In this document: in pieces, positions 11,362 to 30,926 of the stretch
Numbering within the stretch: the first letter of the stretch is position 1
How the letters are laid out: each line of letters starts with the position of its first letter
Origin: Clytia hemisphaerica
Lineage: Eukaryota > Cnidaria > Hydrozoa > Leptothecata > Clytiidae
NCBI GenBank assembly: GCA_902728285.1
Contig: CACVBU010000738.1
Coordinates: forward strand, 686,370 to 750,369
DNA: 64,000 nucleotides
Direction of reading: 5' to 3'
Made by a program: the position numbers and the translations under genes
Notes under the pieces: generated by a model
Told to the model about the DNA's origin: nothing
Seen by the model: only the letters and a program-made list of their open reading frames with translations
Database searches by the model: none

Positions 11362-14300
11362 TTATGTGGTTCCTTCCGCGCCCTGTCCGATTTTGAACGC
11401 CACTGCTGATACGCCATTAGAGTATGAGGCGCCAAGTCCGAATAAATGTCCACAATATTTATCATCGTCGATGTTGTCTTCGAAAAACATCTGAAAAAAA
11501 AAACAATTCAAAAAGTCATCTCACGACCTGTACGTACATAATTTCCATAGTGAAGCAAAGGTTGCCGAATTATTTGAATCTAATCTAAACTATCCCGAAA
11601 ATTTTATCCTCAAGAATTCATACTGCTCTTAATTTTGGCTTTTTACATTTATGAGACAACTTCCTTCCTATTACACGTTTTTTATAAGAACATCCAAAAA
11701 TCTTTAAGCCTTCATATGTTTCGTGTTTTCAACCGAAGATGTTCTTTAATATGTTCTTATTTTCACCGTATTGCGAGATTTTTGTTTATTTTTCTAAGGA
11801 ATTGGGTGTTTAAAGCTATGGAAAGTCTTGTTCTCGACATCGTTCTTAATTTTTTGGCCATTGAAGCATTATGTTCTTATATAGTTTGATCTTATAAAAA
11901 AACGGGTAGCGAGTATAAGGAAATTGAAAAGTAAACAGGGGCTTGTAATGGCTCCGAATCAAGTAAGGATGGCCACTTAATTCAGCGCTAATGATAAAGC
12001 ATCGAAATCTATGTGTACTTTCATGGTTTAAACAGAAGTGAGGAAAAGACGTTGACTTTTCTATGGGTTTTATTGAAAGAAAAAAAATCAAATTTATTGA
12101 GCTGGAAGATTAAGATTTGCTAAATAAGTGAGAACGAAAAGTGACTTTATAGTGAAAAGTATTTGATTCTTCTTCGAAATATTATTCTCTCATTCAAAAT
12201 ATAAGTCGAGATATTGAGATTATAATAATATAACTTTTGATGGAGAGAAAGTACAAATTGTTTTGATTAATTTCAGTTGGTGGGCAACCATAATATAATT
12301 GAGTATCTCTTGCTCTGTTGGGAATATTGATAATCATAGGATTTCGTAAAACAGATAAATATAGAGGAGAAGACAATTATGAGAAATCTGTGAAATCTTT
12401 CTTGTTACTATGTTCATTTGGTTTTAATGAAAGGATGTGAGAGTACGCAATGACAACGAAATCTGTTCGACAGGTTTCCATTGACGAAAATAATGAAGAG
12501 CTTTTTCAAGGTCCAGGATGGAAACATCTCAAAACATCAGTGGAAAACTTACGTCAAAATTTCACGGTTCTGTGCGACTCCCTGGAAGTCATATTCAATC
12601 TTGAAAACACAAAACTGATAGCAACCGGACGAGTGGAGATTCCGGACACTTCGAGGCGCATATTGGGTAAAGAAAAACAATTTGTTGAGAAATTTCGTGA
12701 AAAGTTGGATGCTGTGAAGTGTGTGGTCATTGAGGCGGGCGATAATGCGCCTGAATACGCAAGTCTGTACATGTCACTGAATGAGCACGTTCAAAATGCT
12801 ATCAAAACTTTGTGCACGGAAGTGAAAGCCCAACTCATAATAAAGAGCAAATCAACCGAAGAAATTTTGGCTGAAAATCAAAAAATGATGTTGGATTTAC
12901 AGAAGAAAGATAAAGAATTGATGGAGGAGTTGAAACGAAATGAGACGGTCCTTGTGGAAAAGAGAACACTGACTGCACGATGTAAAGTTCTGGAACAACA
13001 AATTGACGAGAAGAATACGCGAATACAACAGTAAGTCATCTTCAGTCATCGGTTTTTCTCTTCTCAAAAAGTGTCTTTATAATCGGAGCCACTTATGGCG
13101 TTCTAAAGTTACTCTGCACGCCATGGAGCCACTCTTTTTTTAGAAACTTTGATTAACACAATTTTAACATTTTTGATGATTTGTGCTCTCTAGAAAGCTG
13201 AAGAATAAATACTATCCTATAAAGCGCAATTCACTGCAACCTGTTGGTTTGTCTTTTCTGACAGTTTTGCAAAATTCATTAACTTATTAAGTAAAATGAG
13301 CCAAGTTCCTAAACCAATAAGGTGGAGTGCTATTTTTCCTTTTTCTATTCTGCCACCGTCTTCAGAATTTAATGAACTTTGTTGTCTTTCTTTGCAGATT
13401 ACAGAAGGAGAGCACAGTCGTTTTGTGGAAACGAGAGAAACAAAAGCTGATAGGAACCATACATTCACGTGAGAAAGATATAGAAAAACAACTCGAGTCG
13501 ACATCCAGCGAAGCCGATAACACGAAATATCGACTTGAGAAACGAATCGAGGAATTACAAAATAAACTTCGCAAAGAACACGTAAGGAACACCACAAAAT
13601 CAACTATTCCAGCATCTGAGGGGCTCGTACTACGTCGAAATCTATTCCTCAAGGAACGGCTTTACGTGGTAGCAGAAAGCGAGTTGAAAAAGCAGCAACA
13701 GTACTACGCGAATCTGTTCAAAGGGTTGAAGCGAGACCATGAAATTGCAAAAGCAGCACACATGGAGTTATTCGCCGAAGGCAATAACGCCATAGAGACA
13801 GCCATTTTAGAAGAACCTAAATCGGCAAAAACGTTTTCAGACAGACTTAATCGAATCGTGAAAGCCATTTTTGCGGGAAAGGTCACTGAGTTGAGATCGT
13901 CATTGCCTGCCCACTACTTGGGCTACGAACTAAACAAGGGGAACAAAGAAAAACCTAAACCAACAGCCGAAAAGAAGAATAAAACAGATTTTATAGTCAA
14001 GTTGTCGCCTGAGGAGGAGGCCAACTTGGATCGGACCGATCTTGGAAGCAGCCTCATCAAATGGCGATTAAGCGAAACTGAGAACGTTCCAACACTTGGA
14101 AAACTGCTAAGAGACATCCAAAAAGAGCACCCAACCTTCATAGACGAGAAAGGAAAATTGAAAATTAAAGAAGTGTCCAATTATTTCCCTACAATCTCAC
14201 AAGAGAAAATCACGCATTATTTTAGCCTGTTTTCCATGTGGGATGACAACGGTGATTTCAGCCTGGACACCACAGAGATTCTACACAATCTACCAGGAAT

Positions 14301-17300
14301 CTTGGGGTATTTGTCGACAACGGAAGAGGTAGCAGATGCAGTTCGAGAGATCGATATCGATGAATCAGGGACTATTGATTTTTACGAGTTTCTGTTATTG
14401 ATTAAACTCTTACAAGACGGCGAAGGAAAATCGTCCTTCTTCCAGAAAAATGATTTCCTAAAAGTATCCAGTCAGTTGTCGGACTCGAACTCAAAAATAT
14501 GCGCGATACAATGAAAATATTGTGAACTTTATAATAATATAAACAAGTTTGGGATGATTTTCATCAATTTATGTAGTATTTATGGTAGTAAAAGTAGTGA
14601 TGTTTTATTTATGGCAGAAGGTTAAGTGAAAAAGAACAAAAAGGTTTTGTCTTTAAGCGACGTAATTCCTGCAAAATATTTCAAAATATTTTTTATGTCG
14701 TGCATAAAAATTGAGTAATAATTTTTTGTTGCCGTAAACCTTTTGAGTACAGACAAATTCTTTTTTTTTTAAGATTTCCCCTTCTCCCTTCTATTTTGCT
14801 TATTATTGAAGTGCTTGATAACATCAGCAAAAATTCTACCTCTCTCATTTTGAAGAAAGCAGCTCCTGTCAACAAACTGTCACTCCCTGCTTGATGCTGA
14901 GGTCCAACCCGTTCAAGCTGGAAAGAAAACACAAATAAAGAGGTCATGATGTGTGAAGCTATAATAACATTGCGGAGATCATAGGTTATTGACCTGAAAT
15001 GTTAAAAAAAAATCTGTATAATATTTACACTAAACGTAATATCTTTTGACCTTTCAGTTCTCCTCTATATCAAGATTTTTAGAAACTTTCTTCTTGTATT
15101 TAAAGATTTCCATACTGATAAAAGATACCCAAACCTACCTCAAGAATTTCGGAAACCTCTTGTAAACCACCCTTCAAACTTTTGCAGCTTTTCATCAAAT
15201 ATTTGACATCGTAAATTTTGGGGAAATATAATCTCAGCAAATCGAAAAAATCCGATTCTTCTGGTGGTAAAGCTTGATTCATCAACAATTTTAACAAATA
15301 TCCAAAGTCATAACCGCTAAGATAGAAACAAAACATTGTCTTTAGAACTCATTGGACATTATTTGAACAGTTTATTGCGTGGCATTCTAAAATACTTTGG
15401 AGCGCCACCATTTATTCAAAATCAGATTTCATTGGATATTGATTTAATGATTTATGCCATGGCAGTATACAATATTTTTTGGCTGCACTATGAATTATGT
15501 AAAAAATGTTCCGGTTACAGTGTTATTTCTTCCATGGATTAAATGTTTTGATTGATTTTTCACACGTTGCATAGTGTTTATTCCAAAAGTCTTCCCAGGT
15601 GTAACAGGGTATTTTCAAGCGCTTTTTTAAGACCGTTTTGAAACTCGAGATTTTTCAGAACAAAACAGTGGTAAGGAAAAGTGCTTGAAAAATACCCGTG
15701 TGTAAAGAGAGGAAATATTGACGTAATAGAGAATCATATCAATATACAAACCTATGAAATGAAAGCCAATAAATATCTTCTGATAGAATGATCCCTGACG
15801 TATATAAGAGTTCTGCAAAACGACCAACATCCACACCATCTTCTTCGTGGCCTTTGAACTGGATACCAGAACCGATAAGTAAATCAATTGAATCTTGTGC
15901 ATACATATCTTCCCTGAAAACATACAATTTGTTAAACTATTTTCAACATTGAATTGTCATAAATCTTACATCAATTGCAACTCATTCATGGACGAACATT
16001 TCCAGAGGGTAGTCCGAGAAAAATTTCCAAGCGGTGTTTTTCATCTTTCCAAAGGGGTAAAAGTTTCTAAAATTTCCAGGGGATAAAAAGCCTGATTTTA
16101 GTTCGTCCACCCTCACTTCAATGTATGAAAAGAACTTTTCCAAGGGTACTTTTGGAAATTTTACCATTTTCCAGGGGGTATCCACACACTTTCAATATTT
16201 TCTTTATGGCATGAAAAAATATTCTCTGGATTGAAATGTTACAATCAGCACTATGGTGAATTTAGCTGAGAGGCTTGGCCTACACTGTCTAGATATAAAA
16301 ACTTTGACGTGTGTACCGGACTTGACACGAAAAAACAGAGTAAAAAGACAGCAGTAGGCCGAGTATTACAGGGTTCCTTCGAAAATAAAATCCCCTGAGT
16401 TTCCCTGAATTTTAATCAATTTTCAAAGGTTTTTTTCCCTGAGAAATTCCTCATTTTAGCTATTTTTCCCCTATTTTTTCCCTGAGTATCAAGCAAACTA
16501 TAAATACTAAGCAGAGTCAAAAGAGATGTATCTTTAAACAAAAGGCACACAAATCAAATGGTAAACCTATGGTAAAAATTAAAGCTACAAATACTGCATA
16601 TGAATAAACACTTTAAAACTAAAAAAACTTTTAAATCTGTTTTTTCCATTCATTCTTCAAAAAATAAAATTCCCTGAGTTTCCCTGAGCAGACTGGGAAA
16701 AAAAATTTTTTTCCCTGGGTTTCCCTGAGTTTCCCTGATTTTTCTGAAAATTTATCATATTTCCAGGTTTTCCAGGGTCTGTCTGAACCCTGTATTAAAT
16801 TAAGACAGGATCCTGGCGCAGAATTTTATTGGCTGTTGAACAATGGTTGAAGTCACGTGCGTGATATTATTGTTTTGATTGGAACTGCGTGAATCTGATT
16901 GGCAGCCTTATCAACGGCTTTTTTTGGCACCAAGTTCAAACCAAATGTAAACAAATTCAAACTGAGTCATAAATACCATACTCTCACTGAGTAGTTTCTG
17001 ATTGGATATTTGCTTGGATGGTGTAAGTTTTGGTTAGAGAGTATGGATCTCCAGACTATGGTGAATCCAGCTTCAACAGAATAAGAGCGTACTTACGTAA
17101 GATTGAAAGTGAAATTGAACTGCCAGGTGGATCCGTTTGTTGGTTGTTCCCCTTTATCGTTATAAAATGTGAATCCGATTTGAATGATTTTCAGTAAATC
17201 TACATTACACCTTAATAATTGGTATTGATAATCTGAAGAGCTTTTGAAATCACCAATAGGTCTTGCAACAACTCCAGGGAATTCAGTATCCTAAAGATAA

Positions 17301-17618
17301 CAGGAAAGATATGATAAGGAAGTAACATAAAGTATATTCTTTTAAAAATCTACTCAATTATATTACTTGACATTTTGTGTACTGATATGAACAAGAAATA
17401 AAGCATTTAAGGTTTAGGTAAAAAAAACAAACGGGATACAAATGAACTTAATTATAGAAAATACACACTTGCAGCAAAAAGAAACAGTTAACATGTAAAA
17501 CTTTTACCATAGCAACATAGGGAAATTTTTCCAGTGTATCTCTAATTTTGGCAAATTCTTCATCAATGTTGTAATTCCAAACATCAATAATGCTTGGTTC
17601 TTGAATGGCTGATGGCAT
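11362..17618 (-). CDS. CNOT7: CCR4-NOT complex deadenylase subunit 7/8 (CAF1/POP2)
   Basis: DEDD-family 3'-5' exoribonuclease that shortens mRNA poly(A) tails in the CCR4-NOT complex. Exons in gene order: 17618-17508, 17290-17097, 15913-15752, 15316-15139, 14917-14840, 11490-11362; all GT-AG, 283 residues against about 285 in vertebrate CNOT7. All four metal ligands are visible: D38 and E40 ([13 protein letters not shown]), D159 (SGYDFGYL) and D228 ([11 protein letters not shown]). The conserved [19 protein letters not shown] block and the MFFED...YCGHLFGLG tail are present; the last 20 or so residues are divergent. Vertebrates have two paralogues, CNOT7 and CNOT8; a single ancestral copy would answer to either name. 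The 3.35-kb last intron hosts another gene on the opposite strand. Confidence 0.95.
12450..14514 (+). CDS. Unrecognised coiled-coil protein with two C-terminal EF-hands, nested in a CNOT7 intron
   Basis: Two exons, 12450-13030 and 13398-14514, joined across a gtaagt...ttgcag intron, give 565 residues. I do not recognise the family. Residues about 120-260 are rich in Lys/Glu heptads and predict a long coiled coil. Two EF-hand loops are clear: D476-E487 ([12 protein letters not shown]) and D513-E524 ([12 protein letters not shown]), so calcium binding is likely. No signal peptide or membrane segment is seen. The ATG at 12450 is the first in a frame open only downstream and is followed by a hydrophilic N-terminus. 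It lies wholly inside the last CNOT7 intron in antisense orientation. A cytoskeletal or ciliary role is possible but not shown. Confidence 0.85.
16367..16793. mobile_element. CCCTGA-rich foldback element in a CNOT7 intron
   Basis: Termini ACAGGGTTC (left) and GAACCCTGT (right), each flanked by ATT. The interior repeats TTTCCCTGAGTTTCCCTGA. Non-coding, MITE-like. Confidence 0.6.
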
Positions 17619-18109
17619 CTTGAATTTAAATGTTATACCCTTTTCTACATTTCAGTCACTTTTGTTTTCTTTTTCAGGTTTTTGATCTAAAAGGAGCAAA
17701 TTAATGTTAAATCTCTCCGACTTTCCAGACCTGATAGCTGAACATCTAAATTTTGAGAGGAATTTCAGTGAAAGTCTAATACGCTTGAACCGGAACTCAC
17801 CCCTAATTTTAGGTGGCCGCATCTTTTTGATTAGCTAGACTATAAGGCGGTCTCCTTCCATATATTTTTTGTGTATATCATCACTTGTATCTTTTCTGTA
17901 GTGTTAAATGGTAAATAAATACTTACTTACTTACTTACCCATTCCCAAGCATTTAAGCATCCGGAAATTCCTTTTTGCGCCTTTTCTGTATCGATCCTTC
18001 AATTTTTAGCCTTAAAATGAAAATTTCTTTTCCCAATCCTCTTTTTTGAACATTTTTAAGTGTTTTGAAATTGAACTCAAATTTTCAAAGCTATTCAAAT
18101 TCACCCTGC

Positions 18110-18691
18110 CTTAGAAAGTATGCAAAACATATGCAAAAAGAAAGTATTAAATAAAAACTTACATGCATAATTGGCATTATATTAAAGTGTAATCTTGTAG
18201 AAGAAAGATTAAATTTGCTTCTTTTGAAAACTAAAAACAATTATATTCACTCATCTCTTAGAACAAGCACTTCAAAAAACCATAACATTAGACATAAACT
18301 CAAACTGAAAAATCACCCGCGAAGGTAAAAAACAATCCTTATTCGGCTGACGGCAAATTATTCTCCTGGGAATAGAGCCGCCAAATGATCAAATCAAAAC
18401 ATTGATGATGAAGTGTGACGTCATAATTACTGCTTTCAGTTTGCGTGTTTTGAAAGTTTGATGTGTGTACTCCGTCTTCGTGGAATTTTTTAATGGCATG
18501 AAAACAGAATATGCAATGTCTTTAAGAACAAATTCCTAAAAGGCTTTTGTTGTTCTGTAAATATTTCCTTTTGGATTAAGAAATTCCATCTTTTATTGTT
18601 CTAATGATTATAATATTTATTTATAAGATGCTTTGTTGTCTTTTTAATCTTTGTGTAAACTTGCATATGTTTTGCATACTTTCTAAGGGAA
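18110..18691. mobile_element. Possible DNA transposon bounded by inverted repeats
   Basis: CCTTAGAAAGTATGCAAAAC begins an approximately 27-bp block at 18109-18136 whose reverse complement is at about 18663-18691. About 530 bp lie between without a transposase ORF. Ends and target duplication are not resolved. Confidence 0.45.
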
Positions 18692-18751
18692 TTTCACCAC
18701 GGCAATTCGGCAACCATAATTTTTGCATACAATTCAATATGGCGGACGCAA

Positions 18752-18880
18752 AGGCGAAAAGGTCTATTACTGTATCATGCATATTTTAAAAATTATGCAT
18801 GGCTGTATCATTGTTTTTATGCTGGAGTAGTACATAATTATTCAACATGGCTGCCTCTTTAAAAAAATTGTCTATATCAA
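18752..18880. mobile_element. Partial copy of the AATAGACC MITE
   Basis: Matches the centre and right arm of the element at 22150-22336: ACTGTATCATGCATAT, ATTATGCATGG, ACATAATTATTCAACA and GCCTCTTT in the same order. The left arm is missing. It sits immediately after an ATGGCGGAC sequence at 18739. Confidence 0.65.
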
Positions 18881-20631
18881 ACACAATCAACAGTCATTTT
18901 TAATTATCGGGAAATCGGGGAAACCGGTTCACCACGTGGATAAAAAACGTACGGAATGAAACCTGACAGAAGGTTTTTAAACAGATTTATTGAAATAAAG
19001 CTATAAGAGGTTCATTACTTCTTGTGGATCTTAAAACCTACTTAAGCAAAAATGAAAGTTGTTGGGAAGGAAAGAGTAAACACAAGACAGAAGGTTTGGT
19101 TGTGTTGATCAGGTATGTTTTTATTCTATCCGAACTAATGTTATAAAAGACCAAAGAGGTCCTGACTGATCAAAAATATTACCCGAGAATCCAGCTCTGT
19201 TTTCGATCACGTTCACGTTCGATTAGTTCGATATTTAAGTAACATCAGGTCCGAAGGCCTATTCTCGCTACATTGTTACTTGGAGAAGATAATGAAATTA
19301 ATGGAAAAGAAAAGCAACAAAGTAAAACATAAAATGTATACCTAAACAGTTAATAAAAATCAAGTTTTGGAGTTTCAGGTGAGCTTCGTAGCTTAGTCTA
19401 CCATTTTGACCCGGGAAATAAATTATTATCGATTTAAATCGATTTTCTTTACCCGACAGGCTCGATAAAATGCACGAAAATATCTGAATATGTTTTCAGT
19501 GATTCTATCCGTGGAAAGCATTTTTTCAAAAAGATGTTTACACTCAACGATTCCTCATTTCAATTTCATTTAAAAGACAGGAAATTTTTCCAGAAAAAGT
19601 TATCTTTGTTGCTAAAATTTGGGAAAAGTTCTTTGATCAAATCTATTTTCTCTCAACTGTTTATTACCGATTATAGTGAAATCGACGAAACAGCGAGAGA
19701 TATTACAAATCTCTACGTCATAGGTCTTTGTTAAATTTTTACTCAGTGAGCGGAAAACATAACGTCATAGCAATCAGAGGAATTTTGCTAATATTCTTCT
19801 ATATTTTAAAAAGTTTAACATAATTTTGAGTTTTTTTTGACAAAACTCTTTGTAATTATATAGCTTTTGAGTAATCTAATCGATTTTTTTTAATTTTACA
19901 ATTTGTTTTACCATTATACAGATTTTATTTCATTTATTTACTGATCAAAAGCTATATTCTCCTACGCATCGAAGTTCACCATGTACGGAGCACGGTCCGA
20001 ATGGTGGTGAATTGAGTGAAATTGATTACGCATACCAATGTTTTTCCAAATCTTTACAAACTGCTGAATTAAAAAGTCTTTGTCTGGGTCAGCCTCTGGA
20101 GGCTGAGTGGATCTGGCAAAATGGTGATGGGCTCACCCAACGCTGAAGGCTCTGGTAAGTTAGTATTTGAGACTGGGATTGCGATTGATGGACTGACGTT
20201 ATTTCCGAGGGAAGAGTGTGCGACTTGGCACTTCCACTTTCGTTTTGAACAAAAGGAGGGGAAAAAACTTGCGACATGAAAGGGAAGTGGTGCGATCACC
20301 AGCGGGAATGACTTTTAGATGGTTCTTATCCTATGCCTACTCTAAAAAATTTTAGTTTACACTGTTTCAGACCTCCCTTAGAATATTATTGTTTCAAAAA
20401 GGAAATGAGTTGCTGGAGCTTATTATGAGCTTATTTTTGTGTTGTGATTTTTTTTGAAATATTTGCTATAATTTGCTTTGCGAAGTCCTGAGCCATTTTT
20501 TGGGGGCAAATGGGTACTGTTTAGTATGTCTCAGCATCAGAGCAGTACAGGGAACCTTTTCAAACCCTGAAAATGTCTTTAAAGAGTTGTGAAACCAGCC
20601 TTCAGCAGCCTGTAAAAGGTTCTCAAAATCT

Positions 20632-21950
20632 GATCAAACAAACTTGTCGAATCCAATCAAACAATCGAACTAATCAAACTCCATCGAACGATTAAAGTTC
20701 AATTAAAAAAATTAATCAAACCTAATCGAACACTCACAATTTTTGAAGCAATAGCAGTTCGATTGGTTCGGTCAGGAAAAAAACTTCGATTAGTTCGATG
20801 ATATTAAATCCTCATATCTTCCCTTGCTTGCAAAAACTTTATCCTGTCACGCGATTGCCATTTCGACAGTTCCCGGACTTAACAACTTAACGTTTATTGT
20901 ACCCGGATATTTGTCTGCGGCCCCTTTGTTGCGATTTCGCACGCAGCCGAGTGGTGGATTCCTACGCCTCAACAAACCGCCTCTGGCGCTAAAAGGATAC
21001 AGGGAAAGTGCGTAATCCATAATCGGTTTAATTTCCCGATTTACATTCCGAATTTGGCTTTGAAAAGAAGCTAATATACGGTGGTGGAGCAGCACAAACT
21101 TGTCGAACAATTAATTGGTTTATCGAACTGACAGTATAGACCTAACTCTTCACACAAAAATTACGGGAAACGCATGTTTGGACTTTGTACCCTATGCTGC
21201 ACTCAAGCACTTAAGCCAAAGTCCCGCAAAGGCGGGACAAAAATCAGTTTTTTGAAGTTTGCAAAAAAACGCCACATAGAAGATCTTTCAAATTCAGTAT
21301 GTGAATAAAACAGTAAAAAATACAACTTTTCTATTTTTCCTTTTTTTTGCAAAAGTTCTAGGAATGAAAATAAAGGGATAATGATAATTGAATACTATCC
21401 ATTGATGATCCACGGCACTATCGTAAAGCTAGAATCGCTTCGCGTACTCTTCGCTTGAGAAAATGATTGACAGATTGAAGTTTTTCACCCCCGCGGTGCG
21501 CGCCGCGCGGGAGCTCGGGCGCTCTGCGAGAGTTCTCGGCTCAATCCTCGGACCGTGCTAAAATGGTAGACTGAGCTGCGATAGATCATTTCGATGGAAG
21601 TTGTTGGAATGTTTACAAGGCTCTTGACAGAAAATCGTTTGTTTTATTGTCAATGATGACAGTGCGGTTATTAATTTTGTTAGATCTGATACATTGATGT
21701 TTGTAAGTGCACTTTATAGTTTTGATTCCCATTGAAGAATCATATTCTGGTTTTTATGTTATTAGATGGTGTTTTAGAGCTTTAGGTCTACACTGACTGA
21801 TTGAACCGAAACCCATTGATAGAACTTATCAAACACTCAGGATCTTTTAATAAATCTTAGAGTTCGATTAATTATTTTAATCAATTTTTAATCGTTTGAT
21901 GAAGTTCGATTAGTTCGATTGTTCGATTGGTTCGACAAGTTTGATTGATC
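20632..21950. mobile_element. 1.3-kb element with about 100-bp TCGAAC-rich inverted repeats
   Basis: The left arm (20632 to about 20735) and right arm (about 21850-21950) are imperfect reverse complements starting GATCAAACTTGTCGAA (left copy with small differences) and repeating the words AATCGAAC and ACTAATC. Internal smaller copies of the motif occur near 20756-20805 and 21085-21130. No transposase ORF is visible. A very GC-rich segment (about 21490-21560) lies inside. Likely a non-autonomous or foldback DNA transposon. Confidence 0.7.
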
Positions 21951-22149
21951 GGGTCTGGTATATTCCTTGAAGTCAGGTAACTTGCATCAGTGGAGGGAAA
22001 CATGCATACCCCTCAAATGAATGACCTGTCTGGTCATTAAAATACAAAGTTAAATACAAACAAAAATGGTAGAGTAGAGCTGCGAGCGGAGCTGCATGGT
22101 TCATTTGTTTTGAAATTTTTCTGCTTTGTTTGGTCAGTCATTTGAGGGC

Positions 22150-22336
22150 TAATAGACCTTTTTTCAAAGAGGACGTCTTGTTGAATGATTATGTAGTCCA
22201 ACCGTAAAACAATGATAGAGCCATGCATAATTACTGTATCATGCATATTGCAATAATTATGCATGGTTTTATCATCGTTTTTCTGCTGGACTACATAATT
22301 ATTCAACAGGGTGGCCTCTTTGAAAAAGGTCTATTA
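22150..22336. mobile_element. Near-palindromic MITE, TAATAGACC termini
   Basis: The 187-bp unit is almost a full hairpin. TAATAGACCTTTTTTCAAAG at the left is mirrored at the right, then TTGTTGAAT, ATGTAGTCCA and CATGCATAATTA pair in order. No coding capacity. Same end sequence as the nested element at 5984-6190. Confidence 0.85.
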
Positions 22337-23111
22337 AGTTTCCCTCCACTGATGATGCAAGTTACCCAACTTCACGGTATAGAAATGTAGAGCTCCCTAA
22401 GTTTAAAATATATTTTTTGGGAGATCGTAAAATACAGTAGTTGCTTCCTCAAGATTTCTAAGCCAATCAAAATATGTGCACAGAAAACTGTGCTAGCAGT
22501 GGCGTTGTGACAAGCGGAGCTTTTTTGAAAGGGCGCCAAAAGAGACTTTTTCAATTGCCCTATCCTTAAATATCATACTTTAGGCGCCTTAAATTGCGCC
22601 CCTGGATCAATTTTACTGAGATAGTTTTAAAATACTTGCAATTTTTTTTTGCTCACTTCGCTTGCAATACAGCTAATTGGTAACTTCATGCAATCTTTAG
22701 CTAAATTTACAAGTTTTTTTGTGTACAATATAGCATTATTGAATGAAAAGTTAACTGCGCCCCAAGACCAATTTGCTGACAAGGGGGCTTGGAAGCTTTG
22801 GCAATTTGCAAGAGTGTTTTCCATTCATTTTTGGATTTCTCAACAATTATTATATTTTATAGTTAGAGATTGTAAGAGTTTGTGCTTAAAAGGACGAAAA
22901 GAGAGGGGGTTGAGGAATTTTCATTTTTAAGAGGGGGTTGATCTAAAAAAGGGGGTACGCTGTCAAAAAATCAGAAAGATAAGATCTAGCATACAAATTT
23001 TTGTTGCTAGTTTTTCACTGATTACCTTTTTCCTCAAATCAATGTAGTTTTCTTCAACAAACTTCACATGCAGTGTTGCGGAACAATGTCTCACAACCCT
23101 TCATTTTTTAG

Positions 23112-30026
<6,915 letters not shown>

Positions 30027-30926
30027 ATAACTTGTTTTTAACTTTTGTAGTAACCATAATTATTATCATAATATTCTCTATTTCTATATTATCTTTTAAT
30101 TTTATACTTTAATCAGAGATTTAATTTCTCAAATTTCGAGGTGTTATAATTATTTTAAATGATCTGTATTAATGTTTTATTTTCAAATGAAGCCTTTCTT
30201 GTTCGAAAATGTTGGTTAATATTTTGCGACTTGTGAAAGCCATTCTTAAATTCGCGATTTAAAAATCATAACGTGACAAAGATTTTGAGTATTTTAAGAT
30301 TTTTTAATGACAAAAAGAGAGTTAATCCATAATCTTTTTAAAAATCGTCAAACTTATAAAATATTATCATAACTTATGTGTATGCAATTACTTATAATTT
30401 TTGTAAATAGATTCCATTTTGTGTTCGGTGTTTTGAAGCAGTAGAAAGTAAGCGAAGTTGAAAATATACTGTAAGTCTTTAAGTATATAAGATAAATCCG
30501 AACATTTGTCTTTAGTTTTTCGGTTTTGATTTCTCACCAATATGAAATTAAATTTCTTAGATTTTGGTGAGATCTACACTTTTATTTTTTTAAGCAACCC
30601 TATTTTTCGGGTCAGGGCTCGGGTTGCTTGGCATTCTAGCACATGTGAAATAAAATGAAAAATTTGCTTTGACCACCCCTGATATTATACCATTATACCA
30701 TCTTTTGCCATGGTTAGATCATCTAAATAGCTTTTATTTTACTTTACGAAACATTGACTAACTACGAAGCAGCCACCGGCTAGGAAGTATGAAATATCTG
30801 TTCTTGAGGTCCCTTTCTCCTGGAAAAAAACTATCTGCTCTGTATTCTGGGCTCTCCTGGATTATATCATCTGTTCTGGGGGAAAATGGGACTCCTGGAA
30901 AATGTATATCTGTTCTCTAGAAATAT

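Larger units (their letters stand above)
17619..23111. other. Transposon-rich region between CNOT7 and OGT
   Basis: Should contain the CNOT7 promoter (left) and the OGT promoter and first exon(s), none of which I could place. Recognisable content is repeats: a LINE/SINE-like ACTT-rich tail near 17900-17937, an inverted-repeat pair at 18110/18691, a partial MITE at 18752-18880, a 1.3-kb inverted-repeat element at 20632-21950 and an intact MITE at 22150-22336. ORFs here look spurious. Confidence 0.55.

Noticed and set aside
18739-18765. ATGGCGGAC start-like sequence, possibly a first exon of OGT
   Set aside because: No good donor follows and it runs directly into a MITE copy; phase does not fit the first mapped OGT exon.
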